DNA of 64,000 nt, from assembly GCF_017833035.1 (NCBI RefSeq), contig NZ_JAFIBM010000001.1:1116001-1180000 (forward strand), written 5' to 3'. Below are positions 8,065 through 15,723 of this stretch, in pieces (within the stretch, counting starts at the first letter, position 1; each line of letters begins with the position of its first letter). The position numbers and the translations under genes were made by a program. The notes beneath the pieces are model-generated. The model worked only from the letters and a program-made list of their open reading frames with translations, did not search any database and had not been told where the DNA came from. The DNA is from Frigoribacterium sp. PvP032 (lineage in GTDB: Bacteria; Actinomycetota; Actinomycetes; Actinomycetales; Microbacteriaceae).

Positions 8065-8955
8065 TCAGTCGCGATAGCCGACCGACGCGGGGGCGTCGAG
8101 CCCGGCGACGAGGTGCACGAGTGCCTGTCGTGCGTCGTCGGCGAGCATCTGACGCTGGATGTGCTGGTCGTGCCAGTGCACGAGGTCGTCCGTGGTGACG
8201 CCTGACCTGCCGCCGTCCGTGTCAGCGGCCGTGTCGTCGACGACCACGTAGCGGAACGCCCAGGGCTCGCCGTGCTCGGCGAGGGTGGTGCGGTGCCCCA
8301 GCAGGCGACCCGTCTCGGCGTCGACGAGCACCTCGTGCCCGGGATCGCCCGGGTCGGGCAGCCGGACGTCGACCCGCCGGTGCGCGGACGTCGGGTCGGG
8401 CCCGGCCACCCGCGTGCCGAGGACGGCCGAGACGAGCGTCTCGTCCGCTCCTGCCCGTCGAGGAGGCGCACTCCGGTCGAGCCCCGACACCACGTCGTCG
8501 ACGACCCGGGTCACGGCGGCCCCGACGGCGTCGTCCTCCGCCGCGAGTCGTCTCGCAGCGTCCCGCAGCCAGTGCTCGAGCACGACCAGCTCGTCGGACG
8601 AGAAGGGATCGGGCTCGAGGGAGTGCACGGAGAAGTCCGCGGCCTCGACGGACCACTCCCACGAGAGGACGACGCGCACCATCGCGGTGCTGCGGGGGAG
8701 CAGGGCGAGCACGCCTCGTCGCAGGCCGGGGGTCCAGTGCAGCTCGGGGGCGTCGAGCAGAGGACGCACGAGGTCGGCCGACGTGCGCGCGGAGCTCAGG
8801 ACCACGAACTCGGCCACGACGTCGCGCCACGGGGTCGCGCGGTCCGGTGCGACGTCGTGCTCACGCCGCACGGTGAGGACGCTGGCCTGGTCGCCCCTGT
8901 CGGGCCAGGGTGCAGGGGAGAGGGGAGCGTCGGGCACGAGGAAGGATCTTGCCAC
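8065..8955 (-). CDS. Hypothetical protein
   Basis: 296 aa, not recognised; no signal peptide or membrane segment. The product is acidic with Trp/Asp-rich stretches (WSVEAADFSV, LVHWHDQHI). The GTG at 8955 is chosen over a GTG two codons upstream because GGAGGTG sits 5 nt before it, a near-perfect Shine-Dalgarno. It stands alone between a leaderless plus-strand gene and a nuclease gene, both with unrelated roles. Confidence 0.55.
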   Translation of the reverse strand: MARSFLVPDAPLSPAPWPDRGDQASVLTVRREHDVAPDRATPWRDVVAEFVVLSSARTSADLVRPLLDAPELHWTPGLRRGVLALLPRSTAMVRVVLSWEWSVEAADFSVHSLEPDPFSSDELVVLEHWLRDAARRLAAEDDAVGAAVTRVVDDVVSGLDRSAPPRRAGADETLVSAVLGTRVAGPDPTSAHRRVDVRLPDPGDPGHEVLVDAETGRLLGHRTTLAEHGEPWAFRYVVVDDTAADTDGGRSGVTTDDLVHWHDQHIQRQMLADDARQALVHLVAGLDAPASVGYRD

Positions 8956-9012
8956 GCGCACCTCCGGCCCCGCCGAGCGGCCGCGGACGCGTTCGCTCGG
9001 CGCGGGAGCTCC

Positions 9013-9885
9013 TCAGAACGTGAGCTGATCGGCCGAGTCGAGCGGCACCCACCCCTCGGGCAGGCCCGACGGCGGCCGGACCGTCGGCACGACCTGCAGG
9101 GAATCGGCCTCGGCCAGCTGTGCGAGCTCGAGCCCGGTCAGCGCGGCGATGTCGCGCACGGGCACCTGGAAGGTACGGTACGGCCCGAGCGGGGGCAGCT
9201 CGCCCTGGTCACGGGCGCGCAGAGTCGCGCGTCCGAGCTCGGCGTCGTCGAGCTGTGACGACTGGTCGAGCAGGTAGCCGGCCGTCCGCAGCGCGGCCCC
9301 GTCGCTCGTCGCCCACGCCGCGATCTTCCAGAAGCGCAGCGGCAGCTGGACGCCCCGGTAGGACGGGTCGTCGGGGTGCAGGACAGGGCCGGTCAGCACG
9401 GTGAGCCGCTGCTGGTGCACGGCCGCGTACTCGAGCACGAGGTCCTCGAGGCCGAGCCAGAGCTCGGACGACTGGTTGAAGTCGCCCACCTGCGGTGCGG
9501 CGTTCGTGTAGGTGAACGTGTCGAGGTTCGCGCGGGAGGCGATCGCCGGTGTGCCCCACACGGGGTCGCGACGCCGCACGAGGTGCCCGCGGTCGAGGTC
9601 GTTGCGGGCGTAGACCTCTGGCCCGCACTGCTCGCCCTCGGGGACCCTCTCGTCGAGGTGCCAGTCGTCGCCCCGCTCGAGGTCGACCAGCGCGGCGCCG
9701 TCGATGTTGACCGCGGTCGCCGCGGCGAGGCGCCGCCGCGGGTCGAGCAGCACGGTGAAGTGCGCGTAGGGCAGCTCGCGCACGGCACGGGGGCCGGTGC
9801 CGGGCAGCGGCACCTGCACGGCGAGGAACCCGGGGTCGTACCCGAGGGCAGCAGCCGCCTCCGGCTGGTCGTCTGCGATCGTCAT
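9013..9885 (-). CDS. DNA/RNA non-specific endonuclease (beta-beta-alpha metal, NUC1 type)
   Basis: 290 aa. The NUC1 catalytic motif DRGH is at residues 98-101 (NDLDRGHLVRR), followed by TYTNAAPQVGDFNQSSELWLGLED, which contains the Asn that binds Mg2+ and the conserved W..LE helix. No signal peptide is seen, so it would act inside the cell or be exported by another route; most characterised relatives are extracellular or mitochondrial. ATG start at 9885 with AGGAGG five bases upstream. No immunity-like neighbour is evident. Confidence 0.8.
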   Translation of the reverse strand: MTIADDQPEAAAALGYDPGFLAVQVPLPGTGPRAVRELPYAHFTVLLDPRRRLAAATAVNIDGAALVDLERGDDWHLDERVPEGEQCGPEVYARNDLDRGHLVRRRDPVWGTPAIASRANLDTFTYTNAAPQVGDFNQSSELWLGLEDLVLEYAAVHQQRLTVLTGPVLHPDDPSYRGVQLPLRFWKIAAWATSDGAALRTAGYLLDQSSQLDDAELGRATLRARDQGELPPLGPYRTFQVPVRDIAALTGLELAQLAEADSLQVVPTVRPPSGLPEGWVPLDSADQLTF

Positions 9886-9971
9886 CCGCGCCTCCTGCTG
9901 GTCGGTGGGTGGTCTGCGCCCATCGTGCACCGCACCTCCGACACCCGCCCGTGCCCCCGCACCGCAGCAGC

Positions 9972-11066
9972 TCAGCAGCGGGCGACGAGCGCGGTCTCGC
10001 AGAGCCGCCGCAGCTCGGCGGGGCCGCCGCGCCGCACCGCAGCGCGCTGGCGCTCGGCGCCGGTCCCGTCGGTCGTGACGCGGTCGAGCAGGGCGCGCGT
10101 CCGCTCGTGGTCGCCCGACGCGTCGAGAGCGTCGCCGACGTGCACGAGGAGGCGGTGCAGCACCTCGCGGGACCCGCGCAGCTCACCGGCCACCGGGTCG
10201 AGCAGCTCGCCCCCGAGCCCGTCGCGGGCGGCGTGCCAGAGGCCGGCGTCGAGCAGCTCGGGCTCGACCCGGAGCGGGGCGACGTCCGCCTCGGCCTCCG
10301 CGCGGGCCGTGTCGACGAGGGCGCGCACGAGGGTCGCGACGAGGAGGGCGCCGCCCGTGTCGAGCTGGGCGTCGGCGACGCGGACCTCGACGGTCGGGTG
10401 GTCCTCTGCGAGGCGGGCGTTCCACCAGATGGTCCGCGTGTCGTAGGTGCCGGCGACGCCCACCAGCCGACGGATCCGCCGGTCGTAGTCCGCTGCGTCC
10501 ACGAAGGGAGGCGGGCAGCCGCCGGTCGACCAGCGTCGCATGTGCATCGCGCGCCAGCTCGCGAAGCCGGTGTCGGCGCCGTGCCAGTACGGCGAGTTGC
10601 CGGTCAGGGCGAGCAGCGTCGGCAGCCAGGCGCGCACCCGGTTCAGCACGGCCACGCCGACGTCGCGCGACGGCACGCCGACGTGGACGTGCGTCCCGTT
10701 GATGAGGTGGTCGGTCACCAGGCCGCGGAACTCCTCCTCGACGCGGTGGTACCGCTCGGTGTCGGTCACCGCGGGCCAGCCGCTGCACATGAACGGCGTG
10801 CCGACGGCCGCGGCCACGACGCCCCGGCGTCGCGCCTGGGCGGCCAGGCGGGTGCGGAAGGTCACGAGGTCGGCCTCGGCCTGGTCCAGCTGCGTGAACA
10901 CCGGGCTCGATCGCTCTATCTGCGACGCCAGGAACTCGTGGCTGACGAACTTCGACTCGTGCGCCGAGCCGAGCAGCTCGGCGTGCACCGAGGCCGCGAC
11001 GTCGGCGGGCGTCAGGGCCACCGGGTCGACCAGGATGAACTCCTCCTCGATGCCGAACGTCGTCAT
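9972..11066 (-). CDS. Carboxylate-amine ligase, YbdK/GCS2 family
   Basis: 364 aa starting MTTFGIEEEFILVD, the ATP/Mg-binding start of glutamate-cysteine ligase type 2 proteins. HVHVGVPSRDVGV (about residue 130) and WWNARLAEDHPTVEVRVADAQ are further family motifs. E. coli YbdK has weak gamma-glutamylcysteine ligase activity, but actinobacterial members have varied or unknown substrates. A promoter with -10 TAGCAT (11089-11094) and an AGGGGG Shine-Dalgarno lies upstream. Confidence 0.8.
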   Translation of the reverse strand: MTTFGIEEEFILVDPVALTPADVAASVHAELLGSAHESKFVSHEFLASQIERSSPVFTQLDQAEADLVTFRTRLAAQARRRGVVAAAVGTPFMCSGWPAVTDTERYHRVEEEFRGLVTDHLINGTHVHVGVPSRDVGVAVLNRVRAWLPTLLALTGNSPYWHGADTGFASWRAMHMRRWSTGGCPPPFVDAADYDRRIRRLVGVAGTYDTRTIWWNARLAEDHPTVEVRVADAQLDTGGALLVATLVRALVDTARAEAEADVAPLRVEPELLDAGLWHAARDGLGGELLDPVAGELRGSREVLHRLLVHVGDALDASGDHERTRALLDRVTTDGTGAERQRAAVRRGGPAELRRLCETALVARC

Positions 11067-11173
11067 GCGGCCCCCTGTCGTCGGGGGGATGCTAGCGACC
11101 CGGTCGGAGAACGACCGGCGATCAGCCGAGAGCTGCCCGTGACGTCGGGGTACGCGCAGGGCGGGCACACGAA

Positions 11174-11209
11174 GGAGGCGCGGTGCAGGCGTGCCTGCAC
11201 CGCGCCTCC
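11174..11209 (-). terminator. Terminator hairpin after padR
   Basis: Perfect 17-bp inverted repeat (GGAGGCGCGGTGCAGGC and its complement, 2-nt apex), 34 nt beyond the stop of the PadR gene, with only a short T pair after it. Confidence 0.65.
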
Positions 11210-11243
11210 CGGGCGGTGTCCCTGCGACGTCCGGCGTCCGACG

Positions 11244-11897
11244 TCAGTCGGCGAGGATCGCGTAGAGCGCGCGCCGCGTCTCGTCGAGCTTGGCGGTGGC
11301 GGCCGCGCGCTGCGCGTCGGTCACGCCGGAGCGGAACTGCTGCACGACCCCGAAGAGCTTGCCGAGGCTCTCGCGGAACTCGTCGGAGGCCTCGTCGCCG
11401 GTCGTGGCGGCCCAGGCAGCCTCGACGGCGTCGGCGTGCTCGGCCACGTAGGTGCGGCCCGCCTCGGTCAGCGAGTACTCGCCCTTGGCGGCCTCGTCGC
11501 CGGCGACGATGAGCTCTTCGTCGACGAGCTGCTGCAGCGTGGGGTAGACCGAGCCGGGGCTCGGCTTCCAGACGCCGTCGGTGCGCTCGGCGATCGCCTT
11601 GATCAGGCCGTAGCCGTTCGAGGGAGCGTCGGCGAGCAGTGACAGCACGGCGAGGCGGACGTCGCCCTTGCGGGCACGGCCACGACCGCCGCGGTGGCCG
11701 CCGGGGCCGAAGCCGGGGAACCCGGGGAAGCCGCCGAAGGGGCCGGGGCCCCCGGGGCCGAAGCCGGGGCCGCCGGGCCGGCCGCCGCGGGCGAAGGGGC
11801 GGCCGAAGCGGCCCCCGCCGGCGAAGCGGTCGTGCTGGTCGCGGCGGTCGGAGTGGTCAGGGTGGTCGGGGTTCTGGTGGTGGTGTGCGTTGCCCAT
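11244..11897 (-). CDS. PadR family transcriptional regulator with His/Gly-rich N-terminus
   Basis: 217 aa. An unusual N-terminal tail of about 75 residues is His/Asp-rich (GNAHHHQNPDHPDH) and then Gly/Pro/Phe-rich. The PadR winged helix follows (DVRLAVLSLLADAPSNGYGLIKAIAER, VYPTLQQLVDEELI) with a C-terminal helical dimerisation part. The His-rich tail might bind metal; this is only inferred. Shine-Dalgarno GAGAGGA precedes the ATG. A near-consensus promoter lies upstream, and autoregulation is usual for PadR. No target gene is obvious next to it. Confidence 0.85.
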   Translation of the reverse strand: MGNAHHHQNPDHPDHSDRRDQHDRFAGGGRFGRPFARGGRPGGPGFGPGGPGPFGGFPGFPGFGPGGHRGGRGRARKGDVRLAVLSLLADAPSNGYGLIKAIAERTDGVWKPSPGSVYPTLQQLVDEELIVAGDEAAKGEYSLTEAGRTYVAEHADAVEAAWAATTGDEASDEFRESLGKLFGVVQQFRSGVTDAQRAAATAKLDETRRALYAILAD

Positions 11898-11952
11898 GGG
11901 GAACGTCCTCTCGATCTCATGTCTGTGTCGCGGTGGTTGTCGCGATGTGTCA

Positions 11953-11981
11953 AAGATATGTCGCTGACTATCGTCTGTCAA
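11953..11981 (-). promoter_or_regulatory. Near-consensus sigma70-type promoter of padR
   Basis: Reading on the minus strand: TTGACA (11976-11981), 17-bp spacer, TATCTT (11953-11958). It is AT-rich compared with its surroundings. Confidence 0.75.
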
Positions 11982-11991
11982 GAGGCGAGCC

Positions 11992-12027
11992 AAAAAAGGA
12001 GGCGCACCCTGGTGGGGTGCGCCTCCT
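11992..12027 (-). terminator. Rho-independent terminator after citE-like gene
   Basis: An 11-12 bp perfect stem (GGAGGCGCACC/GGTGCGCCTCC), 7-nt loop and a run of six T on the minus strand, 20 nt past the stop. It is the most classical terminator in the window. Confidence 0.85.
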
Positions 12028-12046
12028 CGGCCCTGCTGTAGGTCGG

Positions 12047-12955
12047 CTAGCTGGCCGGGGCGACGCCGAACGCGTTGGCGAGCTTCTCGATCTTCTGCGC
12101 GCGGCCGAGGCGCGGCAGGTCGCTGCCGTCGCGGATCACGCGGCCGCGGCCCTCGAAGTCGGCGAGGAAGTCCTGGGCCCAGGCGACGTCGGACGGCGTC
12201 GGGCTGATGACCTCGTTGATGACGGGCAGCTGCTCGACGTCGAGGCAGAGCTTGCCCGTCAGGCCGAGCGCGACGGCGACGCCCGCCTGCTCGCGGAGCA
12301 CGGGGTGGCTGCTGCCGACGGTCGGGCCGTCGATCGGGCCGGGCAGGCCGCCGATGCGGCTCGCCACGACCAGGCGGGAGCGCGGGTAGGCCATCGCGAG
12401 GTCGTCGGCGCTCGTGCCGGTGTCGCGGCGGTAGTCGCCGCTGCCGAACGCGAGGCGGAAGGCGCCGCGCGCCTTCGCGATCGAGGGGCTCTCCTCGATG
12501 CCGAGCGCGGACTCGACGAGTGCCAGGACGCGCACCGCGCCTCCCAGTCGGTCGAACGTCTCGGTCACGTGCTCTGGCGCCTCTGTCTTGGCGAGCATCA
12601 CGCCCTGCAGGCCCGGCAGGCCGAGGAGGGCGTCGACGTCGTCGGACCAGAAGTCGGTCGAGCGGTCGTTGATGCGGACCCAGGCCCGGCCGCCGGCGGT
12701 GAGCCAGGCGACGACGTCGTCGCGGGCCGCGGGCTTGCGGGCTGGGTCGACCGCGTCCTCGATGTCGAGCACGATCTGGTCGGCGCGCGAGCGCGCGGCC
12801 TGGTCGAAGCGCTCGGGGGCCGTGCCGGGCACGAGGAGCCAGGAGCGGGCGATGTCCGCCGGCGGCTTGGAGCGGCCGGTCGTGGTGCTGCTCGCGGTGC
12901 CCGCCGCGGACGGGGCGGCGTCGGGGGCGCCGGCGGTGGTGGTCGTGTCGGTCAT
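12047..12955 (-). CDS. HpcH/HpaI aldolase/citrate lyase family protein (CitE-like)
   Basis: 302 aa. A Thr/Ala-rich tail of about 35 residues precedes the CitE-like TIM barrel: RSWLLVPGTAPERFDQA, IVLDIEDAVDP (metal-binding Asp/Glu), WVRIND, VMLAKTEAPEHV (Lys and Glu), LVESALGIEE, FGSGDYRRDTG and LCLDVEQLPVIN. Stand-alone CitE-like proteins act as malyl- or citramalyl-CoA lyases or thioesterases; the substrate is not defined here. GAGGA precedes the ATG. No other citrate lyase subunits are nearby, which argues against true citrate lyase. Confidence 0.8.
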   Translation of the reverse strand: MTDTTTTAGAPDAAPSAAGTASSTTTGRSKPPADIARSWLLVPGTAPERFDQAARSRADQIVLDIEDAVDPARKPAARDDVVAWLTAGGRAWVRINDRSTDFWSDDVDALLGLPGLQGVMLAKTEAPEHVTETFDRLGGAVRVLALVESALGIEESPSIAKARGAFRLAFGSGDYRRDTGTSADDLAMAYPRSRLVVASRIGGLPGPIDGPTVGSSHPVLREQAGVAVALGLTGKLCLDVEQLPVINEVISPTPSDVAWAQDFLADFEGRGRVIRDGSDLPRLGRAQKIEKLANAFGVAPAS

Positions 12956-13216
12956 GGGACGTCCTCGTCTGTCTCGTCGTCGCGTGTCGCCGTGTCCCGC
13001 TCGTCGCGGGCGGCGTGCCCCACCACGCTACCGGCCCGCTCGGAGCGCGCGGTCGGCGGCGCGCAGCTGTGCGTCTCCGCGTGCCGGGCGAGGGCTCCCG
13101 CCCGGCGGCGGTCGTCGGGCGTACCGTTCAGGAAGACCACAGGCGACACCCGGGGTCACGGAGCACCGTCGACGTGCCCCCTGGGCGTCGTGAGGCCACG
13201 ATCACGAGGAGCTGCC

Positions 13217-14716
13217 ATGACCGACGCGAACACCCCGAGAGACCGCGCCGACGAGGGCGACGCCCGCGACCGCGCCCCGCGCGAGCCCGCCCGCGACCCC
13301 CTCGACGACGAGTCGCAGACCGCCGTCGACCGCGATGCCGCCGACCGCGACGCCGCCGACGGCCCGTCCGTCGACTTCGGCTCGCCCGCCGGCGCCGACC
13401 GGCCCGCCGTCGACTTCGGCGCACCCGCGGCGGGCCCTGCCGAGCCCGCGGTCGCCCCCGAGGACCGTGTCGACGATTCAGGTGTCGACGACGGCCGTGC
13501 CGCCGACGGCGCCTGGGCGGCCCCGGCCGCGCCGACGACGCCTGACTCCTCGACGGCCGACGACCGCCCGTCGGGTGCCGACGAGCGCGGCTCCTCTGAC
13601 CACGCCGACACGGAGGTGCTCCACGACCGTGTCGAGCCCGCTCCCCGCTACGACGCCGACGACGACCGCCGTGACGACGCCGACCGCCGTGACGACGCCG
13701 ACCGCCGTGACGACGCTGACCGCCGTGACGACGCTGACCGCCGTGACGACGCTGACGCTGACGCCGACCGCCGTGACGACGAGGCCCGGGTCGTCCCGCC
13801 CGTGGTCGCGCCGACGCCCCCGGCGTCCCGCGCCTGGTCCGCCGCGCCGCAGGACGACTCCGGTCGGCCCCTGCACGACGACGACGCCCTCCGTGCGGCC
13901 GAGGCGCACCGAGCCCCGGGCGACGACGCCGCGCGTGCCGCCGACGGGTCGTCGACCGACGCCGACCGTCGCGACGACTCGCCGACCGTGGTCGCCCCCG
14001 TCGCGTCGCCCGGCCGCGGCGACGACGCCCCCACCACCTCCTGGCGCACCGACGACGGCCGCGTGGCCGGTCGTCCGGGCGCCGGTCCGGCCACCGGGTC
14101 GCAGGCCTACCCGCTCGTGGCCGAGACCGCCGACCCCGTGGCCCTGCGCCGCGAGCTGCTCACGGAGCAGAAGCAGGAGTTCTCGGGCATGCGCTTCGGC
14201 GCCGGCCTCCTCGGCTGGTTCGCCGCGACGGGCTTCGGCGTGTCCGTGTTCGTGGTCTTCGCCGCGATCGCGTCCGCCGTCGTCGCCGCCTCGTCCGGCT
14301 CGAGCCCTGACGGCTTCCGCGGCTTCCTGGGCGACAATGCCGAGGTCCTCTCGATCACGACCGGGATCGTCGTGCTGGTGATCGTCTTCGCCGGGTACTT
14401 CGTCGGTGGCTTCACCGCCTCGCGCGTCGCCCGCTTCTCCGGCTTCAAGCAGGGCCTGGCCACCTGGTTGTGGGGCCTCGTCATCACGATCGTCGTCGGC
14501 GTGATCGGCGCCGTCGTCGGCGTGCAGGCCAGCGACCAGTCCGCGCCGAACCCGATGATCCCCTCCATGGACGACATGTCGTCGACCTCGGTCGAGTCGT
14601 TCGTCTTCCTCGGGCTCCTGGTGGTGCTGAGCTTCGGCGGGGCCGTCCTCGGCGGTCTCCTCGGCCAGCGCTGGCACCGCAGGGTCGACCGCTTCGTGCC
14701 CGAGCACCAGGTCTGA
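13217..14716 (+). CDS. Membrane protein with long acidic repeat-rich N-terminus
   Basis: 499 aa. Residues 1 to about 315 are disordered and rich in Asp, Ala, Pro and Arg, containing six copies of DRRDDA/E (about residues 150-189). The C-terminal part (about 325-490) has four hydrophobic segments (LLGWFAATGFGVSVFVVFAA, IVVLVIVFAGYFVGGF, LWGLVITIVVGVIGAVVG, FVFLGLLVVLSFGGAVLGGL), as in small four-TM proteins of unknown role. The disordered region is probably cytoplasmic. GAGGAG precedes the ATG. A TACCGT -10 candidate (13122-13127) would give a leader near 85 nt. Function unknown. Confidence 0.7.
   Translation: MTDANTPRDRADEGDARDRAPREPARDPLDDESQTAVDRDAADRDAADGPSVDFGSPAGADRPAVDFGAPAAGPAEPAVAPEDRVDDSGVDDGRAADGAWAAPAAPTTPDSSTADDRPSGADERGSSDHADTEVLHDRVEPAPRYDADDDRRDDADRRDDADRRDDADRRDDADRRDDADADADRRDDEARVVPPVVAPTPPASRAWSAAPQDDSGRPLHDDDALRAAEAHRAPGDDAARAADGSSTDADRRDDSPTVVAPVASPGRGDDAPTTSWRTDDGRVAGRPGAGPATGSQAYPLVAETADPVALRRELLTEQKQEFSGMRFGAGLLGWFAATGFGVSVFVVFAAIASAVVAASSGSSPDGFRGFLGDNAEVLSITTGIVVLVIVFAGYFVGGFTASRVARFSGFKQGLATWLWGLVITIVVGVIGAVVGVQASDQSAPNPMIPSMDDMSSTSVESFVFLGLLVVLSFGGAVLGGLLGQRWHRRVDRFVPEHQV
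13664..13783 (+). repeat. 18-bp in-frame tandem repeat (DRRDDA)
   Basis: Units GACCGCCGTGACGACGCY at 13664, 13682, 13700, 13718 and 13736, then a 12-bp interruption and a sixth unit at 13766-13783. The copies are near-identical at the DNA level, so expansion looks recent. Confidence 0.9.
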
Positions 14717-14723
14717 TCCACCA

Positions 14724-14757
14724 GGTCCTGACGGCCGGTCGTCCGGCCGTCAGGACC
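14724..14757 (+). terminator. Hairpin just after Asp-rich membrane protein gene
   Basis: Perfect 15-bp inverted repeat (GGTCCTGACGGCCGG and its complement) with a TCGT loop, 8 nt past the stop codon. No T-run. Confidence 0.6.
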
Positions 14758-14818
14758 GTCCGGTCGCCCCGGATCCGCGACACCGAACCACAGACACAGC
14801 CACACGCAAAGGACCCTC

Positions 14819-15535
14819 ATGCACCTCCTCGACCGCTCCTCCCTCGTCCGCAGCACCCTCGCGGTCGTCGCCGCCGGCACCCTCGTGCTCGGCCTCGCGG
14901 CCTGCTCGTCCACCTCCGACTCGGAGAGCAACAACACCGCGCCGACGCACCCCGTCAACGCGACCGAGCCCGCCGAGGAGTCGACGGAGGAGCCCCTCGC
15001 GACGATCCCGGCGCTCACCGGCGGCGTGGACACCCAGGTCGCCGTCGACGCCTCGTTCGTGGACGCGCTCGGCACCCTCGGCCTCACCCCCGGGGTCGTC
15101 GGCACCGCGACGTTCACCGACGGCACGTTCTCGTTCCCGATCACGGGCGGCAACGTCACGTACTACGACCCCGAGGGCGACGTCCGCCCGTACGTCCAGG
15201 GCAACATCGACCACGACGACTCGGGCCTGTCGCTGACCGCCGCCGACGGCACGGTCGTCGAGCTGAGCGACTTCCGCATCGACCCGGGCGAGAGCAAGCT
15301 CTACGGCACGGTCACCGCGAACGGGACGGTCGCGGCCCAGGACGCCTACCTCTTCACCCTCTGGGGCGGAACGCTCGAGCCCCTCAAGACCGAGGGGACG
15401 AACGCCGTCCTCGAGGGCACGACCGTGCACGTCAGCCCCGACGCCGCCGCCCTGCTGAACGCCACGTTCGACACGGACGCGGTCCAGGACCAGATGCTCG
15501 TCGGCGTCGCCAAGATCACGGTCGCCACGCAGTAA
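14819..15535 (+). CDS. Hypothetical lipoprotein
   Basis: 238 aa. Lipobox LAAC with the acylated Cys29 after a hydrophobic signal, then a Thr/Glu/Ser-rich spacer and a beta-rich domain (about residues 65-238) with FSFPITGGNVTYYDPEG, VELSDFRIDPGESKLYGTV and LFTLWGGTLEPL. This resembles surface beta-sandwich modules, but I cannot place it in a named family. AAAGGA precedes the ATG. It is probably anchored on the outer face of the membrane. Stop followed by a strong palindrome. Confidence 0.65.
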   Translation: MHLLDRSSLVRSTLAVVAAGTLVLGLAACSSTSDSESNNTAPTHPVNATEPAEESTEEPLATIPALTGGVDTQVAVDASFVDALGTLGLTPGVVGTATFTDGTFSFPITGGNVTYYDPEGDVRPYVQGNIDHDDSGLSLTAADGTVVELSDFRIDPGESKLYGTVTANGTVAAQDAYLFTLWGGTLEPLKTEGTNAVLEGTTVHVSPDAAALLNATFDTDAVQDQMLVGVAKITVATQ

Positions 15536-15578
15536 GGCCTGCCCGCGCACGCCGTCGACGTCCGTCGGCGTCCCCGCA

Positions 15579-15614
15579 GGAAGCCCCGTCCCGCAGCTGC
15601 GGGACGGGGCTTCC
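15579..15614 (+). terminator. 36-bp perfect palindrome, likely terminator
   Basis: GGAAGCCCCGTCCCGCAG is followed directly by its exact complement, 43 nt after the lipoprotein stop. There is no T-run, so it may act by stem strength alone. Confidence 0.6.
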
Positions 15615-15690
15615 CACGTCCGCCGGCCCGCGCCTCCTCCGTCGTGCGAACTTGTCGACGGCAGGGGTTTCGCGGTGCAGCAAGTGAAAG

Positions 15691-15704
15691 TTCGGCACGC
15701 CGAA
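15691..15704. promoter_or_regulatory. Candidate operator over the -35 region of mntH
   Basis: TTCGGC-AC-GCCGAA inverted repeat placed 7 nt upstream of the TAGGGT -10 box, overlapping the -35 position. Position and symmetry fit a repressor site, most simply a manganese-responsive DtxR/MntR-type regulator. That assignment is an inference. Confidence 0.4.
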
Positions 15705-15711
15705 ACCTGTG

Positions 15712-15723
15712 TAGGGTCGAGGC
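15712..15723 (+). promoter_or_regulatory. Leaderless -10 box of mntH
   Basis: TAGGGT (15712-15717) ends 6 nt before the ATG. Confidence 0.6.

Noticed and set aside
8956-8961. GTG two codons upstream as start of the 8065-8955 gene
   Set aside because: It would leave almost no spacing to the GGAGGTG Shine-Dalgarno; the GTG at 8955 is spaced correctly.
11953-11985. PadR operator as a perfect palindrome
   Set aside because: Only a bulged GATA...TATC symmetry is present, too weak to call; only the promoter is listed.
12047-12955. Citrate lyase beta subunit
   Set aside because: The alpha and gamma subunits and the CitC/CitX/CitG genes are absent nearby, so it is called only as a CitE-like lyase.
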